The position numbers were made by a program, and so were the translations under genes. A stretch of DNA of 64,000 bases from Hyphomicrobiales bacterium (GTDB lineage Bacteria; Pseudomonadota; Alphaproteobacteria; Rhizobiales; Rhizobiaceae): NCBI GenBank assembly GCA_900466605.1, contig UBMU01000014.1, positions 62,001 through 126,000 on the forward strand, read 5' to 3'. Shown in pieces: positions 26,251 to 35,257 of the stretch. Every line of letters starts with the position of its first letter. Within the stretch, counting starts at the first letter, position 1. The notes beneath the pieces were generated by a model. It was not told the DNA's origin. It saw only the letters and a program-made list of their open reading frames with translations, and searched no databases.

Positions 26251-27340
26251 GGGTGGTCCTGAAATAGCGCTCGAGGAAGCGGCTATAGGCTCCCATCAAC
26301 GCGCTGAAGATGAAATAGACGGTAGCGGCGAAGACATAGCCCTCCAGAACGGCGATGCCCTGCCATGATGGATCGCGCATCGCCGAGCGTACCGTATCCA
26401 GAAAATCGAGCAGACCGACGATGGTGACGAGTGTCGTATCCTGAAAGAAGCCGATGAACAGAGAGACAAGCGGCGGAATGACCTTTTTGATTGCCTGCGG
26501 CAGTACGATCTTGAAGGTGACGAGCCAATAGCCCATGCCCAGCGCCGCCCCGGCTTCGAGCTGGCCCTTCGGTACATCCTGCAGGCCGCCACGAACGATT
26601 TCGGCAATGTAGGCAGCCGCAAATATGATGATCGCGATCTGGGCGCGCAGCAACTTATCGACGGTAACGCCATCTGGCATGAAAAGCGGCAGCATGACCG
26701 TTGCCATGAAGAGGATGCTGATCAGGGGTACGCCGCGCACGATCTCAATGAAGCTCGTCGCCAGCACCCGGATGACGGGCAGATCCGACGCGCGCGATAA
26801 GGCAAGCAGAATGCCGAGCGGCAGCGCACAGGTAAGGCCGATGAAGGAGAGCATGAAGGAGAGCGGCAGGCCGCCCCACTGTGTCGTCGGGACGGCAGGC
26901 AGACCGAAGATGCCGCCTGCCATCAGCACGTAAAGCGTCGGCAAGACAATGACGATCCAGAGCAGCAGGAGCTTGCTGCTCCAAAGCCTGGGAAGCATCG
27001 AAAGGACTGAGGCCCCGAGGAAGATGACGAGTGCCAGCAACGGCCGCCATTGCTCATCGAAGGGATAGAAGCCGAATGCCATGTAGCGAAGCTTCGAGCT
27101 GAGAAATGGCCAGCAGGCGCCGCTCGCAGCCTTGCAGGCTTCCGGTGTGCCGGCAAACGTCGCGTTGAGAAAGAGCCATTGGGTTGTGAACCATGCCACT
27201 GTGACTAGGACCACGCTGCAAAGTACAGTTATCAGCGCATTGCCCGGCGTACCGAACAGATCGCGCCGCCAGTCGGATTTCCGCCTGGGAGGGGCATTGC
27301 TTGTGGTTGTTTCGCCGAGCACGAGTTGAAGTTCTGTCAC
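26243..27340 (-). CDS. Amino-acid ABC transporter permease (AapM-like)
   Basis: A 365-residue permease of the polar amino-acid family with the long N-terminal extension that marks AapM/BztC-type proteins. The EAA loop reads QLEAGAALGMGYWLVTFKIVLPQA. The extra helices before the conserved core include LLALVIFLGASVLSML and LLLLWIVIVLPTLYVLM. The start is GTG 27340, with AAGGGA upstream and the preceding permease stop two bases away. Its partner is the AapQ-like permease directly upstream. Confidence 0.9.
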   Translation of the reverse strand: MTELQLVLGETTTSNAPPRRKSDWRRDLFGTPGNALITVLCSVVLVTVAWFTTQWLFLNATFAGTPEACKAASGACWPFLSSKLRYMAFGFYPFDEQWRPLLALVIFLGASVLSMLPRLWSSKLLLLWIVIVLPTLYVLMAGGIFGLPAVPTTQWGGLPLSFMLSFIGLTCALPLGILLALSRASDLPVIRVLATSFIEIVRGVPLISILFMATVMLPLFMPDGVTVDKLLRAQIAIIIFAAAYIAEIVRGGLQDVPKGQLEAGAALGMGYWLVTFKIVLPQAIKKVIPPLVSLFIGFFQDTTLVTIVGLLDFLDTVRSAMRDPSWQGIAVLEGYVFAATVYFIFSALMGAYSRFLERYFRTTHD

Positions 27341-27342
27341 GG

Positions 27343-28491
27343 TCAGCGTCCCTTCAGGGCTACATGGCTGTTATACCAGTTCATGAACAGCGAGATGGCG
27401 ATCGACAGGCTGAGATAGGCTCCCATGAAGATTGCGATGGTTTCCATCGCTTGGCCCGTCTGGTTCATGACGGTGTTGGAGACCATCACAAGATCGGGAT
27501 ACCCGATAGCTATTGCCAGCGAGCTGTTCTTGAAGACGGTAAGATAGGTGTTGGTGAGCGGCGGAATGATTATCCGCAGCGCCTGCGGCAGGATGATGAG
27601 ACGCATGGCGCGGCGCCTGGGCAGACCGAGTGCCATCGACGCCTCCCATTGCCCCTTGTTGACGGCCTGAATGCCGGCGCGCACGATCTCGGCGACGTTT
27701 GCCGAGACGCTAAGCGCCAAGCCGAACAACAGGGCGACGAATTCCGGCTTCACCTGCAGTCCGCCGGTCAGGCGGAAGCGGCCTTTTTCCGGCAGATCGA
27801 ACGTCATGGCGATACCGCCAAGGATGAACACGAGGACGATCGGTGCGATTGCTGCGATCCAGGCGAAAAGTAAACCGCGGTTCGGTTGGCCGCTCGCAAG
27901 CCGGCGGCGCAGGGCAAAGTGCCGGATGACAACCGCACAGGCTATGCCAATGACAAGGGCGGCGAACCCTGAGGCAAGGCCGCGCTCAAAGCCGACGGAG
28001 GGGATCACGAGGCCGCTGTTGGACAAATAGACGTGTGGCGCTAACGGCAGCGCTGCACGCACCGGCGGCAGCACATTGATGATCACGGCATACCAGAACA
28101 GCAGATAGAGTAGCAGAGGGACGTTTCTCAACGCCTCGACATAGGCGAGCATCAACCTTTGCAGCAGCGGATTGCGCGACATGCGACCGATGCCGACCAG
28201 CACCCCGAGAATGGTGCCAAAGAAGGCCGCGAGAACAGAGACCTTGACGGTGTTGGCGAAGCCAACGAACAACGCGCGGGCAACAGTATCGGTCGGCTGA
28301 TAGGAGATCGCAGCCTCGCTGATCACGAAGCCGGCCTGCCGCGAGAGGTAGGAGAATCCGGTTGCGATATCGTGCTTAGCGAGATTGTGGCTTGCCGTCG
28401 CAAGCATCGACCATGCAATGAGGGCGATGACGCCGATCGCCAGCCATTGATAGAAAAGCGCGCGGTAGCGCGCATTGTAAAGCAGAGCCAT
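27343..28491 (-). CDS. Amino-acid ABC transporter permease (AapQ-like)
   Basis: A 382-residue permease. RNVPLLLYLLFWYAVI and the coupling loop GQWEASMALGLPRRRAMRLIILPQALR are typical of AapQ/BztB. I start at ATG 28491, with GGAGGG five bases upstream; the frame stays open for 71 codons before it but that part is arginine-rich and lies over the end of the binding-protein gene in another frame. It pairs with the AapM-like permease. Confidence 0.9.
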   Translation of the reverse strand: MALLYNARYRALFYQWLAIGVIALIAWSMLATASHNLAKHDIATGFSYLSRQAGFVISEAAISYQPTDTVARALFVGFANTVKVSVLAAFFGTILGVLVGIGRMSRNPLLQRLMLAYVEALRNVPLLLYLLFWYAVIINVLPPVRAALPLAPHVYLSNSGLVIPSVGFERGLASGFAALVIGIACAVVIRHFALRRRLASGQPNRGLLFAWIAAIAPIVLVFILGGIAMTFDLPEKGRFRLTGGLQVKPEFVALLFGLALSVSANVAEIVRAGIQAVNKGQWEASMALGLPRRRAMRLIILPQALRIIIPPLTNTYLTVFKNSSLAIAIGYPDLVMVSNTVMNQTGQAMETIAIFMGAYLSLSIAISLFMNWYNSHVALKGR

Positions 28492-28556
28492 TTGTGCCCT
28501 CCGTCGAGAAAACCGCGAGAGGTGGTCGCGCCCGCGGGGCGGACGCGAACCTTGGC

Positions 28557-29576
28557 TCAACGGAAAGGCGGAGCGTACAGTAGGCCGCCAGCGTTCCACT
28601 GGGTGTTCGGACCGCGGGTCATGCCGAGACGGGTTTTCTCGCCGACGGCGCGTTCGAAGACTTCGCCGTAATTGCCGACGGACTTGACGATGTTGTAGCC
28701 CCACTTGTTGTCGAGCTTCAGCATCTCACCGAGGTTGTCGGAAACGCCGAGCATGCGCTGGATTTCCTGATCATCGCTCTTGAGCTTCTCGTCGACATTG
28801 GCTTTTGTGATACCCTTTTCTTCTGCCGCCATCAGCATCCAAACCGACCAGGAGACGATATCGCGCCAGTTGGAATCGTTCTGGCGAACAGCCGGCGCCA
28901 GCGGTTCCTTCGAGATCGTTTCCGGAAGAACGACATAGTCATCTGGATTATTAGAGACCGCGCGGATCGAGGCAAGGTCCGAGCGGTCAGACGAGATCGC
29001 GTCGCAACGGCCGCTGAAGAAGGCCGCGCGGTTTTCGTCGGGGCTTTCGAAGACAACGAGTTCGAACTTTGCACCCAGCTTGCCGAAGAAGTCGGTAAGG
29101 TTCTGCGCCGTGGTGGTGCCGGGCAAGGTGCAGATCGCGGCATCCTTCAATTCGGCAGCGCTCTTAACGCCGAGCGACTTCGAGACCATCAGGCCCTGTC
29201 CGTCATAGAAGACGACGGGCGCAAAATCGAGGCCGAGCGAGGCATCACGAGTATAGGTCTGCGTGGTCTGGCGCGACAGGATGTCGATTTCGCCCGACTG
29301 CAGCGCCTGGAAGCGAGTGTTGATGTTTGTCGGTACGTATTCGACCTTTTCGCCATCGCCGAAGACGGCGGCTGCAACGGCGCGGCAGATGTCGGCATCA
29401 AAGCCTTCCATACGGCCCTGATCGTTCGGAGCAGCAAAGCCCGGCGTCGCTAGGGAGACGCCGCAAACCAGCTTGCCGCGCTGCTTTACCGTGTCAAGCG
29501 TGTCTGCATGCGCCGTCGTGCTTCCCAGAAGTCCAAGAACTGCACCGAGGCAACCTGCCAGAGTTCGGTTTTTCAT
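28557..29576 (-). CDS. Amino-acid ABC transporter substrate-binding protein (AapJ-like)
   Basis: A 339-residue periplasmic protein of the AapJ/BztA family. The signal peptide ends near TAHADT, and the mature protein begins TLDTVKQRGKLVCGVS, with GFDADICRAVAAAVFGD and the SRQTTQTYTRD segment typical of this family. The system has two permeases downstream but no ATP-binding protein in this cluster, so an ATPase encoded elsewhere is needed. A 12-base palindrome (29648-29659) lies 72 bases upstream of the ATG and matches sites found elsewhere in the block. The ligand need not be an amino acid given the adjacent amidohydrolases. Confidence 0.9.
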   Translation of the reverse strand: MKNRTLAGCLGAVLGLLGSTTAHADTLDTVKQRGKLVCGVSLATPGFAAPNDQGRMEGFDADICRAVAAAVFGDGEKVEYVPTNINTRFQALQSGEIDILSRQTTQTYTRDASLGLDFAPVVFYDGQGLMVSKSLGVKSAAELKDAAICTLPGTTTAQNLTDFFGKLGAKFELVVFESPDENRAAFFSGRCDAISSDRSDLASIRAVSNNPDDYVVLPETISKEPLAPAVRQNDSNWRDIVSWSVWMLMAAEEKGITKANVDEKLKSDDQEIQRMLGVSDNLGEMLKLDNKWGYNIVKSVGNYGEVFERAVGEKTRLGMTRGPNTQWNAGGLLYAPPFR

Positions 29577-29647
29577 TCATTCCTCCCATTTGATTGATGC
29601 ATGATCGCCGGCAGCTCCTCTCCGCCAAAGGCGATAATGCATACACG

Positions 29648-29659
29648 ATTGTCTACAAT
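29648..29659. promoter_or_regulatory. Operator-like palindrome ATTGTCTACAAT
   Basis: ATTGT-CT-ACAAT, arms of five bases, upstream of the AapJ-like gene and downstream of an amidohydrolase stop. The same sequence occurs at 40808-40819 beside the local gntR gene, which argues for a common regulator and an internal promoter here. Confidence 0.65.
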
Positions 29660-29743
29660 GCCTCGCTTTCATTGGCAACACAGACTCTTGCCCTTGTGCA
29701 CGAAGATTGTACCGTGTGCGCCGCCTAAGGGGAAATTTCCGAT

Positions 29744-31219
29744 TCAGCACGCTGGCGGTTGAGGCGGCAAAACTGGTTCGTCGAAAGTTCGCAGCAGGCG
29801 GCCCCAGCCGGGGTCGTGCATATGGGCCTTAAGACCGGCGCGAGCCGCCAGCGCCAATGCCTCCTCCTGACCGAAAGAAATCGCCGCGTCGACGTCCGTG
29901 GTCAGTACCTGACCACCTTCCATAAGGATATTGCCATCGACGATAACCGTATCGACGTCGCTCCCGAGCACTTGATGAACAAGGCGGTGAACGGGCATCC
30001 ACATAGGCATCAGATGTGGCTTGCGCATGTCGATAATGGCGATGTCGGCCTTTTTGCCGACTTCCAGCGATCCGATATCATGTTCCATGCCGATGGCGCG
30101 TGCCGCGTCGATGGTGATCATCTCGAAGACCTTGCCCGGCGGCAGCAGGTAACGATCGTGGTTGTGCAGCAGGTGCTGGGTGAATTGCGCCAGCCGTGCG
30201 GTCTGCAGCATGTCGAAATGACGGCTGGGTGCTGCGCCATCGGTCGTGATCGCAACGCGGATACCCTTTGACATCATCTCCATGATCGGCGTGGACCGGC
30301 CGGGTGGGGCGTGGGTAACGTGGGTGCCGGTCTCGGCGAGGATATCGATTTCCTCGTGCGAGATGCCCCAGCAGTGTTGGAGATGGATATCTGGCCCGAG
30401 AAGAGCATTTTCCTTGTCCTGAAACGCCATGCGGATTTGCCCGGCAAAGGCGTCGGAATGCAGCCGAACGCCCCATTTTCGTGCGGTCTCACGGATGCGG
30501 CGAGCTTGCAGCCGATCATTCTCGGTGAGTTTCACGGCCTGGTCCGGCGTGGAGGCGTTCGAGGGCTCGATGGAGGGGACGATGGTGAATGGTGTGAGGA
30601 ACACCTTGATGCGGCCCTGCGCGCTGCCGTTCAGTGCCTCTATAACCGCTTCGCTGCCTTCGATCATCTCGTTGAAACTGACATGGCGTCGCTCCGGCGA
30701 GCCTGTTTCCCAGCGCGTGACCGGATGCGGCCAGGGCAGGCCGGAGGGGCCGACGCAGATGATTTCCCGCAGTCCGATTTCGTTATAGGCGCGGGCGTGA
30801 TTGATCGCAAAGACCGGATCATCCGCGCGCGGCATCGAAGTGATGATGCTGGCCGACGTTGTAACCCCTGCGCGCAGGCGCTCGATGCCCGAAACGAGGC
30901 CGTCGGCATACCAATAGTCTCGCGTGACGTAGTGGTAGTAGGTGGGAGTGACGACTTTCATCCACATGGAGTTGGTGTCGGCCGCTATGCTGCGGATCAA
31001 CGCATGGCCCGCATGGCCGTGAGCGTCGATGAGGCCGGGAATGATCAATTTGCCGCGGCAGTCGATAACCTGCTTGTCCGTGTGTCGCGGCTGAAGCTCA
31101 TCTGCCGTGCCGATATCGACGATCCGATCGCCCTGGATTGCCAGAGCGCTGTCCTCGATCATACGCCTCTCGTCGTCCACGGTTACCATGGTGCCGTGCA
31201 GCAGCAGGAAATTTCCCAC
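29744..31219 (-). CDS. Amidohydrolase (TrzA/chlorohydrolase-like)
   Basis: A 491-residue amidohydrolase. The metal motif is PGLIDAHGHA (His67, His69); further ligands appear in RLHSDAFAG, LQHCWGIS (His) and ITTDGAAPS (Asp). The start is GTG 31219, with GGAGG seven bases upstream; a longer in-frame extension lies over the promoter region and is not credible. It heads a leftward unit that continues, after a 167-base gap with its own operator-like site, into the Aap-like transporter. It differs clearly in sequence from the other three amidohydrolases nearby. The closing region (EVGKKADIAIIDM) is typical of the superfamily. Confidence 0.88.
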   Translation of the reverse strand: MGNFLLLHGTMVTVDDERRMIEDSALAIQGDRIVDIGTADELQPRHTDKQVIDCRGKLIIPGLIDAHGHAGHALIRSIAADTNSMWMKVVTPTYYHYVTRDYWYADGLVSGIERLRAGVTTSASIITSMPRADDPVFAINHARAYNEIGLREIICVGPSGLPWPHPVTRWETGSPERRHVSFNEMIEGSEAVIEALNGSAQGRIKVFLTPFTIVPSIEPSNASTPDQAVKLTENDRLQARRIRETARKWGVRLHSDAFAGQIRMAFQDKENALLGPDIHLQHCWGISHEEIDILAETGTHVTHAPPGRSTPIMEMMSKGIRVAITTDGAAPSRHFDMLQTARLAQFTQHLLHNHDRYLLPPGKVFEMITIDAARAIGMEHDIGSLEVGKKADIAIIDMRKPHLMPMWMPVHRLVHQVLGSDVDTVIVDGNILMEGGQVLTTDVDAAISFGQEEALALAARAGLKAHMHDPGWGRLLRTFDEPVLPPQPPAC

Positions 31220-31286
31220 GCTCTCTCCTCCCTTTTCTTTGTCACCATAATATTGGCGACGTTTATGATCATTATTGGATACGATA

Positions 31287-31310
31287 ATTGTCAACAATAT
31301 AATTGACAAT
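31287..31310. promoter_or_regulatory. Double operator-like inverted repeat in divergent promoter
   Basis: ATTGTCAA (31287-31294) and TTGACAAT (31303-31310) form a perfect inverted repeat with an eight-base spacer. The first arm also starts ATTGTCAACAAT (31287-31298), matching ATTGTCNACAAT seen at three other sites. It lies between the leftward amidohydrolase and the rightward Dpp-type binding protein genes and so could control both. Confidence 0.7.
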
Positions 31311-31388
31311 GAGGACGAGCGAAACAATACTCCGCTTGCCTGGGGTCTAGGCCGATCAGGCTTATCAACGATCCATAAGGGGGGAATC

Positions 31389-32954
31389 ATGTCCCGTGTG
31401 AAAAGCTTCATCCTTGCTGCGATGGCCGCGGCTGCCATCGCCGTGCCTGCCAGCGCAGAAACGCTTCGCTGGGGCGGGCGCGCCGATCTCTATTCGCTCG
31501 ACCCCTATTCGGTGCCGTCGACCTCGAACCTCGCTTTCCTCAATCACATCTATGAAGGCCTGGTGCGCTATGGCCCCGAATTCCAGATCGAGCCGGCGCT
31601 TGCCACCGAATGGAAGCTGGTTGATGGCAAGGCCTGGCGCTTCACCCTGCGCAAGGGCGTAAAGTTCCATGATGGCGCCGATTTTACGGCCGACGATGTG
31701 GTTGCGTCGTTCACCCGCGTTTCCGATCCGACGTCGCCGCTGCGTGGCAACATTCCGCTCTTTGCTGGCGTGACCAAGGTTGACGACTACACCGTCGATA
31801 TCGCCGTCACTGCACCGACCTCGCTATTCCTCAACGACATCACCAACATCTTCATCTTCGACGCCGGCTGGCTGAAGACCAACAACAGCGAGAAGCCGAC
31901 GGACGTAGCCACGAAGACTGAAGGTTACACCACGATGCACACCAACGGCACGGGCCCGTTCAAGCTCGAAAGCCGTGTTCCAGACAGCAAGACGGTTCTC
32001 GTCGTCAATGATGGCTGGTGGGACGAGAAGAAGCATAATCTCGACCGCATCGAGTTCGTGCCGATCGCCTCTGCCGCAACCCGCGTTGCCGCTCTTCTCT
32101 CCGGCGAAATTGATCTGATCGACAGCGCGCCGATCCAGGATTTGCCGCGGCTTGAATCGTCACCGGGCATCAATGTCATGAAGCGCACCGAGCTGCGCAC
32201 GGTGTTCCTCAACTTCAACCGCAAGGAAAAGCTGGAAGATGGTCGCCCGAACCCCTTCAACGATATCCGTGTGCGTCAGGCTGTCGAAGCCTCCGTCGAC
32301 CGCGAGCTGATCAACAAGAAGGTCATGCGCGGCCTTGCCCGCCCGTCTGGGTCGCTGATCGCACCGGAAATCTCCGGCTACGACAAGGCGCTGGATACCT
32401 ATGCGCCGGCTGATCCGGAGCTGTCGAAGAAGCTGCTGGCCGAAGCCGGTCAGACGGATCTCGCCTTCACCTACACGTGCATGAACGACGAAAGCATCAA
32501 CGAGGAAGATATCTGCTCGGGTGTCGCCAACATGATGAAGCGCGGCGGTTTCAAGCCGACGATCGATATTGCTCCGCGTGCCGTCCAGACCCCGAAGCGC
32601 AGCGCCGGAAAGGCCGACATGTTCAACCTCAGCTGGGCGAACGAGCCAACGCTGGATGCCTACTCGATGCTGGCCCAGGTGCTATCAACCAAGCAGGGCG
32701 CAATGGGCGTATCCAACTACGGCAATTGGTCCAACCCGGAACTCGACAAGCTGGTCGCTGCCGCTGCCCAGGAACCGGACAAGACCAAGCGCCTTGCGCT
32801 TGAAGGTCAGGCGCTGAAGATCGCCAAGGATGAAGTCATGCTGATTCCGCTGCACCAGCAGCCCATCGCCTGGGCCATGCTCGGCACCGTCAAAAGCATC
32901 GACTTTCGCGCAGACAACAAGCCGCGCCAGTGGTTGACCAAGATGGGTCAGTGA
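31389..32954 (+). CDS. Dpp/Opp-type ABC transporter substrate-binding protein
   Basis: A 521-residue SBP_bac_5 protein. Signal peptide VKSFILAAMAAAAIAVPASA, then the mature start ETLRWGGRADLYSLDPYS. Family marks: NHIYEGLVRYGP, ATEWKLVDGKAWRFTLRKGV, FHDGADFTADDVVASF, and RQAVEASVDRELI. GGGGGG precedes ATG 31389. It heads a rightward operon with two permeases, two amidohydrolases and two ATPases. A 14-pair hairpin directly after the stop probably limits read-through into the permeases. Confidence 0.9.
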   Translation: MSRVKSFILAAMAAAAIAVPASAETLRWGGRADLYSLDPYSVPSTSNLAFLNHIYEGLVRYGPEFQIEPALATEWKLVDGKAWRFTLRKGVKFHDGADFTADDVVASFTRVSDPTSPLRGNIPLFAGVTKVDDYTVDIAVTAPTSLFLNDITNIFIFDAGWLKTNNSEKPTDVATKTEGYTTMHTNGTGPFKLESRVPDSKTVLVVNDGWWDEKKHNLDRIEFVPIASAATRVAALLSGEIDLIDSAPIQDLPRLESSPGINVMKRTELRTVFLNFNRKEKLEDGRPNPFNDIRVRQAVEASVDRELINKKVMRGLARPSGSLIAPEISGYDKALDTYAPADPELSKKLLAEAGQTDLAFTYTCMNDESINEEDICSGVANMMKRGGFKPTIDIAPRAVQTPKRSAGKADMFNLSWANEPTLDAYSMLAQVLSTKQGAMGVSNYGNWSNPELDKLVAAAAQEPDKTKRLALEGQALKIAKDEVMLIPLHQQPIAWAMLGTVKSIDFRADNKPRQWLTKMGQ

Positions 32955-32981
32955 CGGCCAGACATCAGGCTTTGACAAGAC

Positions 32982-33015
32982 AAGAGCGTTTCATGGAGCC
33001 ATGAAGCGCTCTTTT
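32982..33015 (+). terminator. Strong hairpin after binding-protein gene (partial terminator)
   Basis: A 14-pair stem (32982-32995 with 33000-33013, one G-T pair, GAGC loop) followed by a short T run. It has the shape of a Rho-independent terminator, but the operon continues, so it probably attenuates and protects the binding-protein mRNA. Confidence 0.7.
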
Positions 33016-33090
33016 CACTTAGGGCCTGAGGTCTGCGCATCGAGGCTCGGCCCGGCAATGTTGGTAATAATACAAAAGTTAATCGCCAAT

Positions 33091-33102
33091 ATTGTCGACA
33101 AT
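33091..33102. promoter_or_regulatory. Operator-like palindrome ATTGTCGACAAT
   Basis: A perfect 12-base palindrome of the same type as 29648, 31287 and 40808, about 200 bases upstream of the first permease gene. It suggests a second promoter for the permease-amidohydrolase-ATPase part, after the terminator-like hairpin. The stretch 33103-33306 is a leader with no gene recognised. Confidence 0.65.
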
Positions 33103-33306
33103 TACGTTGACAACTTTTGAAAGCCCGTCTTAATAGGCATAGACGAGAGCAAGGGAGGTTCTGCGCGGAGGAGTGCTCGTTTCGCGACGAAGGAAAACTG
33201 TCGCGGCGCAGTCGCGGCTTTAGGCGAGCCGGTCTCCCAGCTCTTGACGTGATTGATCGAGCCGTCCGGCCGTTTGCCGGAGGTGGCGCGCACCTAAGAG
33301 GTTCCC

Positions 33307-34275
33307 ATGCTGGTTTTCATCATCAAGCGCCTCGGGAATGCGATCCTGGTGATGCTTGCCGTCGCCATGCTTGCCTTTCTGATCTTCCGGTTGGCGGGCG
33401 ATCCCGTCGAGCTGATGGTGGGCGAGCAGACGTCGCAGGCGGACAAGGATGCGCTTCGCGAACGCCTCGGCCTGAATGACGGCCTCATCTCCCAATATGT
33501 GCGGTTCGTCGGCGACGCGGCTCAGGGCGATTTTGGCGTTTCCTATCGCAACGGCCAGAAGGTGCTGCCGCTAATCGCCGAACGCTTTCCAGCAACGCTG
33601 GAGTTGGTGTTGGTCGCGACCTTCCTGTCGCTAGTCGTCGGCCTACCGCTTGGGGTGATCACGGCCATCAAGCGCGGCAAGTGGTATACGGAGGGCTTGC
33701 AGTTCCTGTCCATTGTCGGGGTTTCGCTGCCGAGCTTCGTCGTCGGCATCCTGCTCATCCTCGTCTTCGCCGTCATCCTTGGCTGGGCGCCATCCTTCGG
33801 GCGCGGCGACGTGGTGCAGATTGGCTGGTGGTCGACGGGGTTCCTGACGCAGTCGGGTCGCGCTGCCCTGATCCTGCCGTCGATCGCGCTGGCACTCTAT
33901 CAGATCACCCTTGTCATGCGGCTGGTGCGCGCTGAAATGCTGGAAGTTCTGCGCTCAGATTTCGTCAAGTTCGCCCGCGCCCGCGGTATTCCGCGCTGGC
34001 GCATCTATTTCCGCCATGCGTTGCGCAACTGTCTGATGCCGGTCGTCACCATGACGGCCATGAATGTCGGCTCGCTAATAGCGTTTGCGTTGATCACCGA
34101 GACCGTCTTCCAGTGGCCGGGTATGGGCATGTTGTTCATCCAGGCCGTGACCTTCCTCGATATCCCTGTCATGGCCGCTTATCTCTGCATCATCTCCTTC
34201 ATCTTCGTCGTGCTAAACACGCTGGTCGATATCGCCTATGCGGTAATCGATCCCCGTCTGCGCACAGCACGCTAA
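33307..34275 (+). CDS. Dpp/Opp-type ABC transporter permease (DppB-like)
   Basis: A 322-residue permease. It begins LVFIIKRLGNAILVMLAVAML, has the periplasmic loop DKDALRERLGLNDGLISQYVRFV and the coupling loop FVKFARARGIPRWRIYFRHALRN, all DppB-type. GAGG stands five bases before ATG 33307. It pairs with the next permease, 18 bases downstream. Confidence 0.92.
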   Translation: MLVFIIKRLGNAILVMLAVAMLAFLIFRLAGDPVELMVGEQTSQADKDALRERLGLNDGLISQYVRFVGDAAQGDFGVSYRNGQKVLPLIAERFPATLELVLVATFLSLVVGLPLGVITAIKRGKWYTEGLQFLSIVGVSLPSFVVGILLILVFAVILGWAPSFGRGDVVQIGWWSTGFLTQSGRAALILPSIALALYQITLVMRLVRAEMLEVLRSDFVKFARARGIPRWRIYFRHALRNCLMPVVTMTAMNVGSLIAFALITETVFQWPGMGMLFIQAVTFLDIPVMAAYLCIISFIFVVLNTLVDIAYAVIDPRLRTAR

Positions 34276-34293
34276 CTTAAGGGGACCAGTTCG

Positions 34294-35253
34294 ATGACCC
34301 TTCCACAAACGGCCACGCAGCCAACGGCAAAGCCCGCCCGCCCGTCGCTCCTCAGGCGTATCCGCAGCAGCGACGTCTGGTGGTCATTCACACAAAGCCG
34401 CTCGGCGCAGATCAGCGCGCTGGTGCTGGCGATCCTCATTTTCGCGGCAGTCTTTGCGCCGCTGATCGCCCCGCAAAATCCCTATGACGGGGCCTCGCTC
34501 GATATGTGGAAGGCGGAACTGCCACCAATCTGGGCCCCGGAAGGTGAATGGCCCTACCTGCTCGGCACGGATACGCAGGGACGCGATATGCTCTCCGCCA
34601 TCCTCTACGGCACGCGCATTTCCATCGTCATCGGCGTTGCCTCCGTGGTACTGTCACTGGTGATCGGCATGGCCGCGGGCCTGATTGCCGGCTATATCGG
34701 CGGCTTCACCGATAATCTCTTGATGCGCATCGGCGATATCACGCTGTCGATCCCGACCATCCTCGTCGCCATCCTGGTCTCGACGGTCGTGCGGCAGATG
34801 CTGCCGGAATACCTGCGCGAGGCCGGGGCCTCGGCAGTACTCGTGCTTGCCATCGCGCTCTCGGCGTGGGTGCAATATGCGCGAACGGTGCGTGCCCAGG
34901 CGATTGTCGAGAGCGGCAAAGATTATGTCTCGGCGGCAAAACTCATTGGTGTGCCGGCCCGACGCATCATGATGCTGCATATCCTGCCCAACACGCTGAC
35001 ACCGATCATGGTCGCCGCCACGCTGAACTTCGGTATGGCGATCCTTACGGAAGCAACACTGTCGTTCCTCGGCATTGGCATGCCGCCGACTCAACCCTCG
35101 CTCGGCACGCTGATCCGCATCGGCAACCAGTTCTTGTTTTCCGGCTCCTGGTGGATCGTCCTGTTCCCCGTCATTCAACTTTGCCTGCTGGTCGTCACCG
35201 TCAACATGCTCGGCGACTGGCTGCGTGATGCCCTTAATCCAAAACTGAGGTAA
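34294..35253 (+). CDS. Dpp/Opp-type ABC transporter permease (DppC-like)
   Basis: A 319-residue permease with the DppC marks FAPLIAPQNPYDG and LLGTDTQGRDMLSAILYGTRIS, and the coupling loop YVSAAKLIGVPARRIMMLHILPN. AAGGGGA precedes ATG 34294. The stop is four bases before the next amidohydrolase start, so transport and hydrolysis are tightly co-expressed. Confidence 0.92.
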   Translation: MTLPQTATQPTAKPARPSLLRRIRSSDVWWSFTQSRSAQISALVLAILIFAAVFAPLIAPQNPYDGASLDMWKAELPPIWAPEGEWPYLLGTDTQGRDMLSAILYGTRISIVIGVASVVLSLVIGMAAGLIAGYIGGFTDNLLMRIGDITLSIPTILVAILVSTVVRQMLPEYLREAGASAVLVLAIALSAWVQYARTVRAQAIVESGKDYVSAAKLIGVPARRIMMLHILPNTLTPIMVAATLNFGMAILTEATLSFLGIGMPPTQPSLGTLIRIGNQFLFSGSWWIVLFPVIQLCLLVVTVNMLGDWLRDALNPKLR

Positions 35254-35257
35254 GCCC

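Noticed and set aside
30311..31306. A 331-codon + strand frame
   Set aside because: It is antisense to the amidohydrolase at 29744-31219, which has all metal motifs.
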